DNA of 64,000 nucleotides from Methanohalophilus portucalensis (GTDB lineage: Archaea; Halobacteriota; Methanosarcinia; Methanosarcinales; Methanosarcinaceae): positions 186,001 to 250,000 of the forward strand of contig NZ_CP017881.1 of the NCBI RefSeq assembly GCF_002761295.1. Direction: 5' to 3'. The translations under genes were made by a program, and so were the position numbers. The notes under the pieces were generated by a model. That model worked only from the letters and a program-made list of their open reading frames with translations. It had not been told where the DNA came from and searched no databases. Each line of letters starts with the position of its first letter. Position 1 is the first letter of the stretch. Of this stretch, positions 53,899-62,500 are shown piece after piece.

Positions 53899-54822
53899 AT
53901 GACTTTTACAATATCGCCCCCTCCTCATATCAAGCAAGATACAACATTCAAAAAAATAACCTGGATCAAGATTCTGGCTCTTTTACCTGTAAGTGTTGTT
54001 TCAATTTATTTCTTCGGACTATATGCACTTGCTCTTATCCTTGCCGGAATCGGTATGGCAATAGTCACGGAACTGGTAATAGAGAAGGCCTTCAATAAAG
54101 ATATCACAATAATGGACGGGCAGGCTGTTCTTATAGGGTTGATGCTAGCTCTTATGTTGCCGGCTGAAGCACCGATATGGATACCTATTGTGGGTTCCTT
54201 TTTCGCAGTGGCCATTGGAAAACATGCTTTTGGAGGGATTGGTTCATATATATTCAATCCCGTGCTGGTTGCCTGGGTTTTTCTAATTCTGGCTTATTCA
54301 TCCTATATGTATCCCGTATCCTTCCCTGAGCTGGGAGGTATTTCTGACATATTTCTTGAAAACGGGGCAGGGTTGCTTATTGGTGTATCACCGGTTGCTT
54401 TGATAGGTGGTTTATATCTGATTTTAAAAAGGTATATTGAATGGAAGATTCCGGCTTTCTATGTGCTTACAACTCTTGTGCTTGCTTTTCTCGTAGGGGA
54501 TGAAATAGGGCATGTGGTAACAGGTGCATTTGTTTTTGGCGTATTCTTCCTTGCTACAGATTCACCTTCGTCACCGGTGACTAAAAATGGTAGGATTATC
54601 TACGGTATACTTTGCGGTGTTTTAACTGTAATTTATGGCCATTTTGCAAATTATATATTTGCAGTTTTTTATAGTATATTTCTGGCCAATTGTGTAACGG
54701 CATTTATTGATACTTCTACTTTGCCGGGTTCTTTTGCAGAGGAATCCTTCCTCCAACGTAAATATAGGAAAATAATGGAAAAAATCCCGATTGAAAGGCT
54801 TGGGGTGAAGACTGATGACTGA
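53899..54822 (+). CDS. rnfD: Rnf complex subunit D
   Basis: About 307 residues with ten hydrophobic helices typical of RnfD/NqrB. The conserved end FFLATDSPSSPVT (residues ~216-228) is present. I cannot find the SGAT/TGAT-type flavinylation motif known from bacterial RnfD. The ATG at 53899 is preferred because GGAAGTGA is just upstream; a GTG nine bases earlier overlaps the rnfC stop. Together with RnfE and RnfA it forms the sodium-pumping membrane core. Confidence 0.93.
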   Translation: MTFTISPPPHIKQDTTFKKITWIKILALLPVSVVSIYFFGLYALALILAGIGMAIVTELVIEKAFNKDITIMDGQAVLIGLMLALMLPAEAPIWIPIVGSFFAVAIGKHAFGGIGSYIFNPVLVAWVFLILAYSSYMYPVSFPELGGISDIFLENGAGLLIGVSPVALIGGLYLILKRYIEWKIPAFYVLTTLVLAFLVGDEIGHVVTGAFVFGVFFLATDSPSSPVTKNGRIIYGILCGVLTVIYGHFANYIFAVFYSIFLANCVTAFIDTSTLPGSFAEESFLQRKYRKIMEKIPIERLGVKTDD

Positions 54823-55363
54823 ATCAGGAAGAGATGTTGCAGTAATTATCGGCAAACTTGTATTGGTTTGTCTGGTTGCCTCTTTAATGCTTGGCCTTAC
54901 CTACGTGCCCACACAGGAACAACTTGAAATTAATAAGATAGAAGCACAAGAAGAAGCTATGAAAGAGGTAGTACCTTCTGCTTCAGACTTTGAACCCGTT
55001 TATAGTGGAGAGCAAATACTTTATTACAGAGCATTTGATTCCTCTGGTAACTTGGTAGGTTATGCTTTCTTTAGTGAGGAAAACGGCTATAATGGACCAG
55101 TTGAATTAGCTGGTGGTATTGATTCTTCCTTTAATACGATTACTGGTATGGAGGTAATGGGTCATTCTGAAACACCAGGCTTGGGTGCAAAAATCACTGA
55201 GGATAAATTTAAAAACAAATTTTCCGGCTTAGCTGTTGAAGATCTTCAACTTTCGCAAAACGGGGGTTCTATAGATGCTATTACCGGCGCAACGACTTCA
55301 TCTCATGCTGTGGTGGATGCATTGAATTCAAAAATTGATGAAATCAAGGAGCATGAAACTTAA
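54815..55363 (+). CDS. rnfG: Rnf complex subunit G, flavinylated
   Basis: A 182-residue protein. One N-terminal helix (residues ~8-28), then an FMN-binding domain. The motif DAITGATTSS (~156-165) is the covalent FMN site attached by ApbE through Thr. Overlaps rnfD by eight bases. It relays electrons toward the membrane core and, in this lineage, toward MmcA. Confidence 0.94.
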   Translation: MTESGRDVAVIIGKLVLVCLVASLMLGLTYVPTQEQLEINKIEAQEEAMKEVVPSASDFEPVYSGEQILYYRAFDSSGNLVGYAFFSEENGYNGPVELAGGIDSSFNTITGMEVMGHSETPGLGAKITEDKFKNKFSGLAVEDLQLSQNGGSIDAITGATTSSHAVVDALNSKIDEIKEHET

Positions 55364-55376
55364 TCAGGTGATATCT

Positions 55377-55994
55377 ATGAGTAAAGCATTCAACGAGTTC
55401 ATTCGTGGAATTACAAAAGACAATCCAGTATTTGCTCTTGTGTTGGGCTTGTGTCCTGCACTGGCGGTAACTACTTCTGTAGAAAATGCAATAGGAATGT
55501 CTGCAGCGACTGCTTTTGTTTTGATTTCTGCTAACCTGATGGTTTCAGCTCTTAGAAAACAAATTCCTTCCACTGTAAGGCTGCCTATATTTATTTTGAT
55601 CATTGCCACCTTTGTATCTATTGTCGAAATGGTGATGGAGGCCTATACACCGCCTTTGTACGAAGCATTGGGTGTTTTTATTCCCTTGATTGTTGTAAAC
55701 TGTGTAATCATCGGGCGGGCAGAAGCTTATGCAAATAAGAATACAGTTCCATATTCTTTGATAGATGCACTTGGTATCTCAGCAGGTTTCCTTTTTGCAT
55801 TGGTACTCATAGGTGGTACCCGGGAACTTTTGGGCACCGGTCAAATTGTTGTTTTCGGCCAAATGCTTATTGCACTGCCTATGGTGGAGCCTGCTGCTTA
55901 CATGATCTTGCCTCCAGGTGCATTCCTTACAATAGGTATAATTATGGCACTTATAAATCACAGACGCGCAAAAAAACTTGCAAGAGGTGAATGA
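55377..55994 (+). CDS. rnfE: Rnf complex subunit E
   Basis: About 205 residues with six helices of the RnfE/NqrD type; motifs NPVFALVLGLCPALAVTTSV (spanning ~12-31) and VNCVIIGRAEAYA (~112-124). I choose ATG at 55377 with GGTGAT upstream; the frame extends to 55335 inside rnfG without support. The conserved Cys in the LGLCPALA and VNCVI segments match those that ligate the intramembrane iron-sulfur cluster in Rnf/Nqr. Confidence 0.93.
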   Translation: MSKAFNEFIRGITKDNPVFALVLGLCPALAVTTSVENAIGMSAATAFVLISANLMVSALRKQIPSTVRLPIFILIIATFVSIVEMVMEAYTPPLYEALGVFIPLIVVNCVIIGRAEAYANKNTVPYSLIDALGISAGFLFALVLIGGTRELLGTGQIVVFGQMLIALPMVEPAAYMILPPGAFLTIGIIMALINHRRAKKLARGE

Positions 55995-56584
55995 AATTGG
56001 TAGAAAAAGCTTTATTTGCCATTTTTTTAGAAGGAGCTTTTATTAAGAACTTCCTTATTATACAGTTCCTTGGGCTTTGTTCCTTCCTTGGTGTCACAAA
56101 AGACACTAAAGGTGCTGCAGGTATGTCGGGAGCCGTTATTTTTGTCATGACAATGGCTTCAATAATTTCTTACGGAATTTATACGTTTATTCTTGATCCA
56201 TTGGGTCTTACCTTTTTAAGACTCATCAGTTTCATTGTGGTGATCGCTTCACTTGTACAGCTTGTTGAATTTGTTGTGAGGAAAAATATACCTTCCCTTT
56301 ACAGGTCACTTGGTATTTATCTCCCTCTTATAACAACAAATTGTGCTGTGTTAGGTGTAGTATTACTTAATGTAATGAATGAATATTCTTTCCTGGAAAG
56401 TATTGTATTTGGAATTTCGGCAGGTGTAGGTTATACTATAGTAATGGTGATGATGTCAAGTATAAGAGAAAGAACCTCTTTAGTACCTGTCCCTGCTGCA
56501 ATGAGAGGTTTGCCTCAGGCATTTATTATCGCTGCCTTCCTCTCAATGGCGTTTATTAACTACTTCAAGGTGATACCTATATGA
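55991..56584 (+). CDS. rnfA: Rnf complex subunit A
   Basis: A 197-residue membrane protein, paralogue of RnfE in inverted topology. Features: NFLIIQFLGLCSFLGVT (residues ~17-33, with Cys of the shared cluster) and ITTNCAVLGVVLL (~115-127). Start ATG at 55991 overlaps the rnfE stop by four bases. With RnfE it holds the membrane 2Fe-2S cluster. Confidence 0.94.
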   Translation: MKLVEKALFAIFLEGAFIKNFLIIQFLGLCSFLGVTKDTKGAAGMSGAVIFVMTMASIISYGIYTFILDPLGLTFLRLISFIVVIASLVQLVEFVVRKNIPSLYRSLGIYLPLITTNCAVLGVVLLNVMNEYSFLESIVFGISAGVGYTIVMVMMSSIRERTSLVPVPAAMRGLPQAFIIAAFLSMAFINYFKVIPI

Positions 56585-57378
56585 ACCTTACAACAATTCT
56601 CATCCAATCTATGGCAACTCTGGGAGGTTTGGGTCTTGCTATTGGTATTATGTTGATTGTTGCTTCCAAGAAATTCAAAGTGGATGTAAACCCTCTTGTA
56701 GAAGAAGTAACTGAAATTTTGCCAGGTATAAACTGTGGTGCATGTGGATATGCCGGATGTTCTGACTTTGCTGAACATGTGGTGGAAGATAATGCTCCTC
56801 TTACTGGATGTCCGGTAGGTGGTTTTGATGTAGCCAAAGAAATCGGCGGGATTTTGGGACAGGAAGTTTCTGATGCTGAAGCAGAATACCCCTATGTTCG
56901 TTGCAATGGGGGTATCCATTGTATCGACAGGTTCAATTATGAAGGTATTGAAGACTGTAAAGCCGTGATGATGCTTTCTGAAGGTGAAAAGGGTTGTAAC
57001 TACGGATGTATGGGGCGGGGGACCTGTGTCAGGGTTTGTCCCTTTGATGCTATTCATATTGGTGATGACCGTTTGCCCAAAATTAACAAGAATTTGTGTA
57101 CAAGCTGCGGTATTTGTATTTCATCATGTCCCAACGACATCCTTGTATTTGCAAAGGAGTCAGAAAAGGTGCATGTAGTTTGCATGTCCCATGACAAAGG
57201 AAAGACTGTAAAAGCGGTATGTGAAAACGGTTGTATTGGTTGCAAACTTTGTGAGAAAGCATGTCCTGTAGATGCAGTACATGTAACCAAATTCCTTGCA
57301 GAGATCGATCAGGAAAAATGTATATCCTGTGGTAAGTGTGTGGAAAAGTGCCCTCAGGGCTGTATTGAAATGAGGTGA
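56581..57378 (+). CDS. rnfB: Rnf complex subunit B, polyferredoxin type
   Basis: A 265-residue protein. An N-terminal helix (~9-27), then a C-x2-C-x4-C-x16-C cluster site (CGACGYAGC and later Cys, ~46-75), then four more 4Fe-4S motifs: CNYGCMGRGTCVRVCP (~139-155), CTSCGICISSCP (~172-183), CENGCIGCKLCEKACP (~212-227) and CISCGKCVEKCP (~249-260). The extra ferredoxin repeats mark the methanogen form. It is the ferredoxin-oxidising entry point. ATG overlaps rnfA stop. Confidence 0.94.
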   Translation: MNLTTILIQSMATLGGLGLAIGIMLIVASKKFKVDVNPLVEEVTEILPGINCGACGYAGCSDFAEHVVEDNAPLTGCPVGGFDVAKEIGGILGQEVSDAEAEYPYVRCNGGIHCIDRFNYEGIEDCKAVMMLSEGEKGCNYGCMGRGTCVRVCPFDAIHIGDDRLPKINKNLCTSCGICISSCPNDILVFAKESEKVHVVCMSHDKGKTVKAVCENGCIGCKLCEKACPVDAVHVTKFLAEIDQEKCISCGKCVEKCPQGCIEMR

Positions 57379-57382
57379 TTTG

Positions 57383-57724
57383 ATGAGTCGTCTTGGTTAT
57401 TCAACGGTTACCGGATTGGATGAAAACGTTGAAGCTGTGCTTTGTTATCTAGGTTTCTGGATCACAGGTCTTATATTCCTTCTCATAGAAAGGGAAAACA
57501 GGTTTGTACAATTCCATGCATTGCAGTCTATACTAACATTTTTGCCTCTTTCTGTAGCTATCTATCTCATTGCCTGGATTCCATATGTAGGCTGGATACT
57601 TGCTGATATTGGAGGATTCTTTTCCCTTTTCCTGACACTTGTCCTTGTAATTATGGCATGGAGGGGTGCAAAGTTCAGGCTGCCTTTTTCAGGAAAACTT
57701 GCCTATGAAAAGATTTATAGATGA
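57383..57724 (+). CDS. Small membrane protein at the end of the rnf operon (DUF4870/TIC20-like)
   Basis: About 113 residues with three hydrophobic segments: LCYLGFWITGLIFLLIE (spanning ~18-34), FLPLSVAIYLIAWI (~50-63) and ADIGGFFSLFLTLVLVIMAW (~72-91). The pattern EVLCYLGFWITGLIFLL...RFVQFHALQS (QFHALQSI) is typical of DUF4870-like proteins. In Methanosarcina acetivorans a similar small gene (MA0665) follows rnfB. ATG at 57383 with GAGGTGAT upstream. Role within Rnf unknown. Confidence 0.8.
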   Translation: MSRLGYSTVTGLDENVEAVLCYLGFWITGLIFLLIERENRFVQFHALQSILTFLPLSVAIYLIAWIPYVGWILADIGGFFSLFLTLVLVIMAWRGAKFRLPFSGKLAYEKIYR

Positions 57725-57744
57725 AGTCACTTCTGGCTTCATCT
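57719..57744 (+). terminator. Hairpin terminator after the rnf operon
   Basis: AGATGAAG (57719-57726, overlapping the stop codon) pairs perfectly with CTTCATCT (57737-57744) around a 10-base loop. The following T-run is short (GTTTTGC), so termination efficiency is uncertain. Confidence 0.5.
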
Positions 57745-57824
57745 CCTGTCATGTTTTGCGAAAATTTAAATTCTAATTAACTCTTATTCTTACCTCCCTT
57801 GCTCCCCGTATCTGGAGGATAGCT

Positions 57825-58781
57825 ATGAAAGAAGAAATATGGATTGAAAAATACAGGCCCTACAGGCTTGAAGATGTGGTGGGACAATCAGATACAATTG
57901 AAAGATTACGATCCTATATAAAAACCAATAATCTTCCACACTTGCTTTTTTCAGGTCCGCCCGGTGTAGGAAAAACAGCTACTGCCGTATCAATTGCCAG
58001 AGAACTCTTTGGGGATGATTGGCGGGAAAATTTCACTGAACTGAATGCCTCGGATGAGCGTGGTATTGATGTGGTCAGGACCAAGATAAAGAATTTTGCA
58101 AAAACTTCTCCGATTGGTGGAGCGGATTTTAAGATAATCTTTCTTGATGAGGCTGATGCTCTCACACCCGATGCTCAGTCTGCATTGAGACGTACTATGG
58201 AACGCTATACGAACAATTGCAGATTTATTCTCTCATGTAACTATTCTTCCAAGATCATTGAGCCAATACAATCCAGATGTGCTGTTTACAGGTTCCGTCC
58301 TCTTTCCGATGATGCAATAGGTAAACGTTGTCGGCATATAGCAGAAAAGGAAGGTCTGGATATTGCAGATGATGGTATCGAAGCTATCAAATATGTTGCA
58401 GAAGGGGATATGCGCAAAGCAATAAATGCCGTCCAGGCTGCTTCAATGTTTGATTCAAGTATCCATGCGGACAGTATTTATCGGATTACTGCCACGGCCC
58501 ATCCTGAAGAAATAAAAGCCCTTTTGGAAAGTGCTCTTGGAGGCAACTTTATTTCATCTCGCAAAAAGCTTGAAGATTTAATGGTTTTAAGAGGTTTGTC
58601 GGGGGAGGATGTTGTAGGTCAGGTTTACAGGTCACTCTTTGACATTGACATGCCTGCCCGGAAACTTGTCTCAATTGTTGATGTGCTGGGTGAAATCGAT
58701 TTCAGGATAACTGAGGGGGCAGACGAGCGCATCCAGCTGGATGCTTTACTTGCTCATCTCTCCATTGAAGGTGAGGAATAA
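57825..58781 (+). CDS. rfcS: Replication factor C small subunit
   Basis: A 318-residue AAA+ clamp loader subunit. Walker A is GPPGVGKT (residues ~44-51), Walker B ends in LDEADAL (~107-113), the arginine-finger SRC motif follows (QSRCAVYRF ~151-159). It loads PCNA with RfcL. Start ATG at 57825 with a GGAGG site. The next gene (COG2426) is 9 bases on. No RfcL gene in the window. Confidence 0.95.
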   Translation: MKEEIWIEKYRPYRLEDVVGQSDTIERLRSYIKTNNLPHLLFSGPPGVGKTATAVSIARELFGDDWRENFTELNASDERGIDVVRTKIKNFAKTSPIGGADFKIIFLDEADALTPDAQSALRRTMERYTNNCRFILSCNYSSKIIEPIQSRCAVYRFRPLSDDAIGKRCRHIAEKEGLDIADDGIEAIKYVAEGDMRKAINAVQAASMFDSSIHADSIYRITATAHPEEIKALLESALGGNFISSRKKLEDLMVLRGLSGEDVVGQVYRSLFDIDMPARKLVSIVDVLGEIDFRITEGADERIQLDALLAHLSIEGEE

Positions 58782-58790
58782 GGTTATTGA

Positions 58791-59297
58791 ATGCTTTTTG
58801 GTGACCATCTTGTCGATTTACTGGGTTCTGTTCCTTCCTGGCTTGCTACCATCGTAATGGCTGCTTTGCCGGTAGCCGAGCTCAGGGGTGCAATCCCAAT
58901 AGCTATAGGTTTATACAATATGTCTCCTCTGGAAGCATATTTTCTGGCTGTTTTTGGTAATATGCTTCCAGTGGTGCCTCTTTTATTGTTTCTTGAGCCG
59001 GTTTCATCCCGGCTCAGGCGTTTTTACATTTTAGACAGGTTTTTTGGGTGGCTTTTTGCACGCACCCATCGTAACCATTCGGAGAGATTTGAAAAATACG
59101 GAACCATGGCACTGGTAATGTTTGTGGCCATCCCGCTTCCGATTACCGGTGCATGGACCGGCTGTGCAGCAGCTTTTGTTTTTGGAATAAAATTCAGACA
59201 CTCTCTTATTGCCATTCTTGCAGGGGTCATGATTGCCGGTTTTATAGTTACCATATCCACACTGGTGGGGATTAGTGTTATGGATCTTGTAGTTTAA
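58791..59297 (+). CDS. COG2426 small multidrug export-type membrane protein
   Basis: A 168-residue protein with about four helices. The N-terminal VAELRGAIPIAIGLY (residues ~27-41) and GNMLPVVPLLLFLEP (~50-64) segments and the RFEKYGTMALVMFVAIPLPITGAWTGC stretch (spanning ~99-125) identify the COG2426 family, annotated as small multidrug export proteins without strong proof. ATG at 58791. It converges on the histone gene with a 3-base gap. Confidence 0.85.
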   Translation: MLFGDHLVDLLGSVPSWLATIVMAALPVAELRGAIPIAIGLYNMSPLEAYFLAVFGNMLPVVPLLLFLEPVSSRLRRFYILDRFFGWLFARTHRNHSERFEKYGTMALVMFVAIPLPITGAWTGCAAAFVFGIKFRHSLIAILAGVMIAGFIVTISTLVGISVMDLVV

Positions 59298-59300
59298 ACT

Positions 59301-59522
59301 TTAGTCACGTGTCTTGCGTGCAATATCAACTGCCATTTTTATATCTTCTTCTTTAACGGTTTTCCTTCCTGCGTGCCTGGCAAGAGCAATGGCTTCATTC
59401 GATATTTTTATGCCATATTCTTCCAGTATCCTGGCAAGCTCTGCACTTGCATTTTCACTAATTCTCTCTGCACCTGCTTCTCTGATAACTCTTCCAACCG
59501 GTGCAACTGGTATTATTGTCAT
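59301..59522 (-). CDS. Archaeal histone
   Basis: A 73-residue histone-fold protein: helices around PVGRVIREAGAERISENASAELARIL (spanning residues ~8-33), the conserved KISNEAIALARHAGRKTV (~38-55) and EDIKMAVDIAR. A single histone fold like HMf. Start ATG at 59522 has an AAGGAG site. Binds DNA as dimers that stack into hypernucleosomes. Confidence 0.96.
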   Translation of the reverse strand: MTIIPVAPVGRVIREAGAERISENASAELARILEEYGIKISNEAIALARHAGRKTVKEEDIKMAVDIARKTRD

Positions 59523-59567
59523 TCTTTCTTATGTCTCCTTTATCGGGTGATTAATGTATTTTTTGTT

Positions 59568-59897
59568 TTAATCATCAATTTCTTCATCAAAGTCGATACT
59601 GACGCTACCTGATTCTTTTGCCAGTGTTTTGGAAATAAATCCTGATTCAAGATGGCAGGCATGAATTGCTCCACTAGGTACGATACAGGTCGGACATGTG
59701 TGTGCTTCCTGTGCCTTTTTGGTGATGTGGTTGTCCCGGATGTCAAAAATTTCCATTCTGGGTACTTCCATCTTTGACATTTCCTGTATTTTTTTGCAAT
59801 CACTGGTAATATCAACGTTAATCTTTTTACCTTCTTTTTCTGCGTTAATTTTATGTTTGTAACCGCAGATTCTTGAGTTTACAGTAACTTCTGTCAT
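59568..59897 (-). CDS. DUF6951 family protein
   Basis: A 109-residue protein. It has scattered cysteines and a CPTC motif (residues ~68-71) followed by IVPSGAIHACHLESG (~72-86), as in DUF6951. The family is widespread in methanogens and anaerobes and may bind a metal or cluster. Function unknown. Start ATG at 59897 with an AAAAGGAG site. Next to a TCACAAAACC motif upstream. Confidence 0.7.
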   Translation of the reverse strand: MTEVTVNSRICGYKHKINAEKEGKKINVDITSDCKKIQEMSKMEVPRMEIFDIRDNHITKKAQEAHTCPTCIVPSGAIHACHLESGFISKTLAKESGSVSIDFDEEIDD

Positions 59898-59975
59898 ATT
59901 TTCACTCCTTTTAAGATAGGTGTTTCTATCTGATAATTATATTTGCTGGTCTTATATAACAGTTATGCACACATC

Positions 59976-59992
59976 TCACAAAACCACTGTGA
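59976..59992. promoter_or_regulatory. Shared motif upstream of DUF6951 and the unknown gene at 60112
   Basis: TCACAAAACC occurs at 59976-59985, followed by TGTGA at 59988-59992, giving a partial inverted repeat. The identical 10-base word is one arm of the perfect repeat before ramA (60751-60760). It lies in the 214-base gap between two divergent genes, which has no coding content. Confidence 0.45.
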
Positions 59993-60111
59993 TTATGTTC
60001 GTAGCTATAGTTTTTCTCCGGGAATAATTCGACATCCTTAAATATCCAAAAGAAAGAGATTATTAGCAGTTCATTAAAATGACTTAATCATTCTTTTATG
60101 AGGGATACAAA

Positions 60112-60696
60112 TTGGATAGAGATAAAATAATTGAACAGGTTCTTGAAAAACTGGGTCAGGTAAAAGGTGTAGGTGCTACAACACTACTTTCTTCAGATGA
60201 CAGGGAAACCATAAGGAAAATGGAGGAAAAGGCTGACCAGATGACTTTAATGGGTCTGGGCAGAGGTGATAATCAGGGCGTGAAAAAAGTACTTGATATG
60301 GATGTACTTGTGTCTTTCCTTACGGATATGGACTATGAATGGCCTTGTGGCCCAAATGTAATCTTAAAGCATAAAGATAAAAAAGTGGGTGAAGACACTG
60401 AGGATGCCGAAAGGATTAAAGAAGTGGAAAAGTGTGCCGATTCTCTTGTAATAGGAAATATTATCATTTATGACAAGGGGATCCTTATGGAGGCCAATAG
60501 CAGCAAGGAACCGCTTGTAGTTGTCCTCCCGCCCAAAGAATGTGAACCTGTAGGCTGTATTGAAGGCGTTAGTGATGCAATTCTGGCTTCCCCCTCACCT
60601 CCTACTGATGAATACATTAAAGAAAGGATGTGTGAGAAGAACGAATGTGGGAGCGGTACATTCCTACTGGGATTTGATTTTGAGAACAAAAGCTGA
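60112..60696 (+). CDS. Unknown Cys-containing protein next to ramA
   Basis: A 194-residue protein I do not recognise. Features: acidic, without membrane segments; a conserved-looking N-terminus (QVKGVGATTLLSSDD, residues ~17-31); Cys residues at PCGPN (~82-86), ECEPVGCIEG (~144-153) and MCEKNECGSG (~172-181). The C-terminal Cys may bind metal. Start TTG at 60112 has a GAGGGAT site. It lies between DUF6951 and ramA and shares an upstream motif with ramA, so a link to methylamine metabolism is possible (inference). Confidence 0.6.
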   Translation: MDRDKIIEQVLEKLGQVKGVGATTLLSSDDRETIRKMEEKADQMTLMGLGRGDNQGVKKVLDMDVLVSFLTDMDYEWPCGPNVILKHKDKKVGEDTEDAERIKEVEKCADSLVIGNIIIYDKGILMEANSSKEPLVVVLPPKECEPVGCIEGVSDAILASPSPPTDEYIKERMCEKNECGSGTFLLGFDFENKS

Positions 60697-60735
60697 TTTA
60701 CAGCTTATAGCAATTTAATTATTATGTAACAGTGT

Positions 60736-60768
60736 GGTTTTGTGATTACTTCACAAAACCTTATATAC
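60736..60768 (+). promoter_or_regulatory. Operator-like repeat and promoter of ramA
   Basis: GGTTTTGTGA (60736-60745) and TCACAAAACC (60751-60760) form a perfect 10-base inverted repeat with a 5-base spacer. It touches the TATA box TTATATAC (60761-60768). Transcription would start near 60793, giving a 30-base leader with GAGGTG before the ATG. The arrangement fits a regulator binding upstream of TATA. Confidence 0.65.
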
Positions 60769-60823
60769 CTTCGGATTTTATCTTCTTTATGCATTACTTT
60801 CTTTATTAATAGAGGTGTATAAA

Positions 60824-62449
60824 ATGTATGGTATTGCTCTAGATTTGGGAACAAGTGGTTTTCGGGCACAATTGATTGATCTTGATACGAAGGATGTTTT
60901 AAAGACTGCTATTACAATGCGCCATCCACTGCCGGGCGGAAATGTGATGGATCATCTGGATTTTTCTATTCAGGTAGGTCCCGATATTTCACATGAAATA
61001 ATGATGGATACGGTAAAGAAAATAATCGAAAGATTTGATGTTGACCCGGCAGATATCAGACGTATTGCTATATGTGGAAATCCTATACAGCTTTCAATTT
61101 TCCAGAACATTGAGATCCGCGACCTGGCTTATGCAGGTAAAAACAAACAAAAAAAGCTTGGTGTCGAAAATGTGGTGCGTGATGCCCGGGTTTTCGATGC
61201 CTCAGAGATATTTGATGGTGTGATTCCCCTTCCAAATTGCGAAATCATAGTCCCTCCCGCAATCAAACATGAAATTGGTGCCGATGCACTGGCAATGATG
61301 ATTATGACCGATTTCTATGAACAGGAAAGACCTTCTCTTGTAACGGATTATGGTACAAATGCAGAAATGGCACTTAAAATAGGGGAAAAGATTATTACTG
61401 GCAGTGCAGCTGCAGGTCCTGCAATTGAGGGCCAGGGTATATCCTGTGGTATGCTTGCAAGTCCCGGTGCAATATCCGACGTAAATCCTGAGGGTGATTA
61501 TTGGAGAATTACGATTTTGGATGAAGATATGTCTCCCCGTAAAGCCCATCTGATTGACCCGACTACCGGTGACATAAAAGAAGCCAGTGACCTGATTGCA
61601 AAAGGTATTACCGGTACGGGTGTAATTGCGTCAATTTCTGTTGCCCTGGATACTGGATTAATCAAGAAACTTCCAAATCTACCCAACGGTAAAATTATCC
61701 TGGCTGATGGTGTGGAAATTTATGACAGGGATATTGAAGAAGCAGGCAAAGCTATCGGTGCGATACGTGCTGCACACCTGACTTTACTTGTTGAAGCAGG
61801 TCTTGCCTATGAAGACCTTGATTATATGTATATGTCCGGTGCAACAGGTGCATATATTGATGCGGACAAAGCCAGAATACTGGGTTCCTGCCCAAACTTT
61901 TCCAAATCAATAGTGCAATTTGGTAACACTTCAATCTCCCTTGCAAGGGAACTTGTATTTGATGGAGGTCGTCTTGAGAATGTTAAGGAAGTAGCCAACA
62001 GAATAAAGGCCGATCATTTGATGATGGCAGAAAGCAAAACGTTCTCGAACTTCTATGTTTGTGAACTTTCCTACTGGACACAGGGAATGCCCATTGAAAC
62101 ATACAATCAGATGCTTGAAATGTATGGTCTTCCAACATTACCTGAGCCTTATAAGGATCCTGTAATTGAAAAAAGGGTCATAAAGGATATTGATGAAGTA
62201 GGCAAAGAAGGCCTTGAAGTTGTGAAAAATCTGGGTATCGTAATAGAAGAGGAGGCTCCGGATTGCATTCTTTGCCGTAAGTGTGAAGAGGAATGCCCTG
62301 AAGATGCTATTATAGCGCTGGAAGAAGGCGGTAAGAAATATGTGCATTATGATAGTGAAAAATGCCTTGGAACTTCCTGCCATCGCTGTGTTGCAATTTG
62401 TCCGGTGGACGCAATTCATTACATAGACATTGATATCAAAACAATCTGA
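60824..62449 (+). CDS. ramA: RamA, ATP-dependent corrinoid-protein reductive activase
   Basis: About 541 residues. The N-terminal phosphate loop LDLGTSGFRAQLID (residues ~5-18) and later ASKHA-like motifs (DYGTNAEMALKIG, ~172-184) belong to the ATPase. The C-terminus has two 4Fe-4S motifs (CILCRKCEEECP ~481-492 and CLGTSC...CVAICP ~512-525). RamA reduces inactive Co(II) corrinoid proteins to Co(I) for MttB, MtbB and MtmB. ATG at 60824 chosen with GAGGTG upstream. It lies upstream of mttB, in the same direction. Confidence 0.94.
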   Translation: MYGIALDLGTSGFRAQLIDLDTKDVLKTAITMRHPLPGGNVMDHLDFSIQVGPDISHEIMMDTVKKIIERFDVDPADIRRIAICGNPIQLSIFQNIEIRDLAYAGKNKQKKLGVENVVRDARVFDASEIFDGVIPLPNCEIIVPPAIKHEIGADALAMMIMTDFYEQERPSLVTDYGTNAEMALKIGEKIITGSAAAGPAIEGQGISCGMLASPGAISDVNPEGDYWRITILDEDMSPRKAHLIDPTTGDIKEASDLIAKGITGTGVIASISVALDTGLIKKLPNLPNGKIILADGVEIYDRDIEEAGKAIGAIRAAHLTLLVEAGLAYEDLDYMYMSGATGAYIDADKARILGSCPNFSKSIVQFGNTSISLARELVFDGGRLENVKEVANRIKADHLMMAESKTFSNFYVCELSYWTQGMPIETYNQMLEMYGLPTLPEPYKDPVIEKRVIKDIDEVGKEGLEVVKNLGIVIEEEAPDCILCRKCEEECPEDAIIALEEGGKKYVHYDSEKCLGTSCHRCVAICPVDAIHYIDIDIKTI

Positions 62450-62468
62450 TATCTCTATTTTTTAGCGG

Positions 62469-62500
62469 GCGCGTGTGGAGCGCGCTTTTCTTCTTATTTA
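62469..62500 (+). terminator. Terminator of ramA
   Basis: GCGCG (62469-62473) and CGCGC (62481-62485) form a stem with a 7-base loop, followed by the T-rich stretch at 62486-62500. It stands out as GC-rich in an AT-rich intergenic region and probably ends the ramA transcript. Confidence 0.65.
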
